DNA of 5,774 bases from an uncultured Clostridia bacterium (GTDB taxonomy: Bacteria; Bacillota_A; Clostridia; Oscillospirales; Acutalibacteraceae). The notes under the pieces were generated by a model, which was given only the letters and a program-made list of their open reading frames with translations, was not told the DNA's origin and ran no database searches. A program made the position numbers and the translations under genes. The stretch covers positions 1 to 5,774 of the forward strand of contig CALWIE010000109.1 of assembly GCA_944380625.1 (NCBI GenBank), written 5' to 3'. Shown here piece by piece: positions 5,261 through 5,774 of the stretch; the first letter of the stretch is position 1; each line of letters opens with the position of its first letter.

Positions 5261-5384
5261 AGCACCCTGCCCGGCGGGAGGGCGGGGGAAAACGGCGTTT
5301 GTAAAAAGGTGCGTCAGCGGTTTTTTGCTTTCGCCGCACTTTTTTGCCTGGATTTCGGAATTTTTCTGAGAAAGGGGTCGCTTT
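5261..5384 (+). promoter_or_regulatory. Structured MATE leader, possible attenuator
   Basis: The leader holds a 5' hairpin, CCCT (5265-5268) with AGGG (5279-5282) and CCC (5270-5272) with GGG (5276-5278), then a terminator-like hairpin at 5303-5345. Upstream bases are complementary to parts of the terminator: GCACC (5262-5266) to GGTGC (5308-5312), and GCGAAAGCA (5256-5264) to TGCTTTCGC (5326-5334), though the start of this last segment may precede the transcription start. No known riboswitch class was recognised, and no leader peptide with a convincing start was found. The ribosome site AAAGGGG (5371-5377) follows, 7 nt before the ATG. Confidence 0.45.
5303..5345 (+). terminator. Terminator-like hairpin inside the MATE leader
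   Basis: AAAAAGGTGCG (5303-5313) pairs with CGCACTTTTTT (5335-5345), one G-U. GCG (5317-5319) pairs with CGC (5332-5334) beyond a 3-nt bulge, and the loop is 12 nt. The six T at 5340-5345 form the U-tract. It lies about 40 nt before the MATE start codon and after its promoter, so it should stop transcription unless relieved. Confidence 0.65.
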
Positions 5385-5774
5385 ATGGCACAGAGGATTC
5401 GCAGTATGACAGAGGGTTCTCCTACCCGGCTGCTCATCGCCTTTGCCCTGCCGCTGATGGTGGGCAACGTGTTCCAGCAGCTCTACACCGTGGTGGACAC
5501 CGCTGTGGTGGGCCAGTTTGTGGGGGTCAGCGCCCTGGCCTCCCTGGGGGCGGCGGACGCCCCCAACTGGGGGGTGCTGGGCATCATCCAGGGCCTCACC
5601 CAGGGCTTTTCCATTTTGATGGCCCAGCACTTTGGCGCCAAGGACTACCGGGAGCTCTCCCGGGCGGTGGGGCACTCGGTGTCCCTGTGCCTGCTGTTCA
5701 CGGTGCTGCTGGGAGTGGGGGGCCAGCTTTGGGCCGAGCCCCTGCTGCGGGTGCTGAACACCCCGGAGGACGTG
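5385..5774 (+). CDS. MATE-family multidrug efflux transporter, 3'-truncated
   Basis: The first 130 codons of a MATE (multi-antimicrobial extrusion) transporter; the gene runs off the window. The opening MAQRIRSMTEGSPTRLLIAF and the signature ALPLMVGNVFQQLYTVVDTAVVGQFVGVSALASLGAA cover TM1-TM2. GFSILMAQHFGAKDYRELSRAVGHSV is the typical loop after TM2, followed by TM3 (LCLLFTVLLGVGGQLW). Members exchange Na+ or H+ for organic cations or drugs across the inner membrane; the substrate cannot be told from this part. Start 5385 is supported by AAAGGGG, 7 nt upstream. An ATG at 5406 (MTEGSP, with AGAGG 9 nt before it) is also plausible, and many relatives begin near there. It has its own promoter and leader with a possible attenuator. 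Confidence 0.93.
   Translation, partial: MAQRIRSMTEGSPTRLLIAFALPLMVGNVFQQLYTVVDTAVVGQFVGVSALASLGAADAPNWGVLGIIQGLTQGFSILMAQHFGAKDYRELSRAVGHSVSLCLLFTVLLGVGGQLWAEPLLRVLNTPEDV

Noticed and set aside
5309..5384. A leader peptide starting at a GTG in the MATE leader
   Set aside because: The GTG lies in the terminator stem with no proper ribosome site, and the frame has no stop before the MATE start. It does not look like an attenuator peptide.
5238..5675. A minus-strand frame of 145 codons antisense to the MATE gene
   Set aside because: No family motif, no start signals; it overlaps a strong MATE coding sequence and its promoter.

Overview
This window looks like chromosomal DNA from a high-GC, low-G+C-lineage Gram-positive (Firmicutes) bacterium, most likely a gut Oscillospirales or Flavonifractor-type organism. 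The assignment is an inference. It rests on G+C of roughly two thirds by eye, strong AGGAGG-type ribosome binding sites, sigma-A-like promoters that mostly carry a TGn extended -10, a YqkD-like membrane-anchored hydrolase, a clostridial-style LytTR regulator and a MATE pump. No mobile element, CRISPR array, tRNA or rRNA was seen.

Layout from left to right: (1) 1-660 (+), the 3' end of a gene whose product joins the C-terminal end of a Cof-type HAD phosphatase to a YafP-like GNAT acetyltransferase in one frame. It is followed by two tandem intrinsic terminators. (2) 815-1549 (-), an orphan LytTR-type response regulator whose receiver domain has lost most phosphorylation-site residues. (3) 1747-2277 (+), a small two-TM protein with the layout of a SipW-like signal peptidase but without the catalytic Ser and His. 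(4) 2322-3911 (-), a cytoplasmic GH36/melibiase-like glycoside hydrolase, convergent with (3) across a bidirectional terminator. (5) 4110-5042 (+), an alpha/beta hydrolase with an N-terminal membrane anchor and an intact catalytic triad, ending in a clean terminator. (6) 5385-5774 (+), the 5' part of a MATE-family efflux transporter, preceded by a good promoter and a roughly 125-nt leader that contains its own terminator hairpin.

Each gene appears to have its own promoter and the strands alternate, so this is a series of single-gene units and not an operon. The most interesting points are: the divergent pair of an atypical LytTR regulator and a catalytically dead signal-peptidase-like protein, whose promoters match in architecture; the HAD-GNAT fusion; and the MATE leader, which can be drawn as an attenuator with segments complementary to its terminator hairpin. 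Nothing here amounts to a proven new multi-gene system. The divergent pair and the MATE leader are the best candidates for something undescribed.
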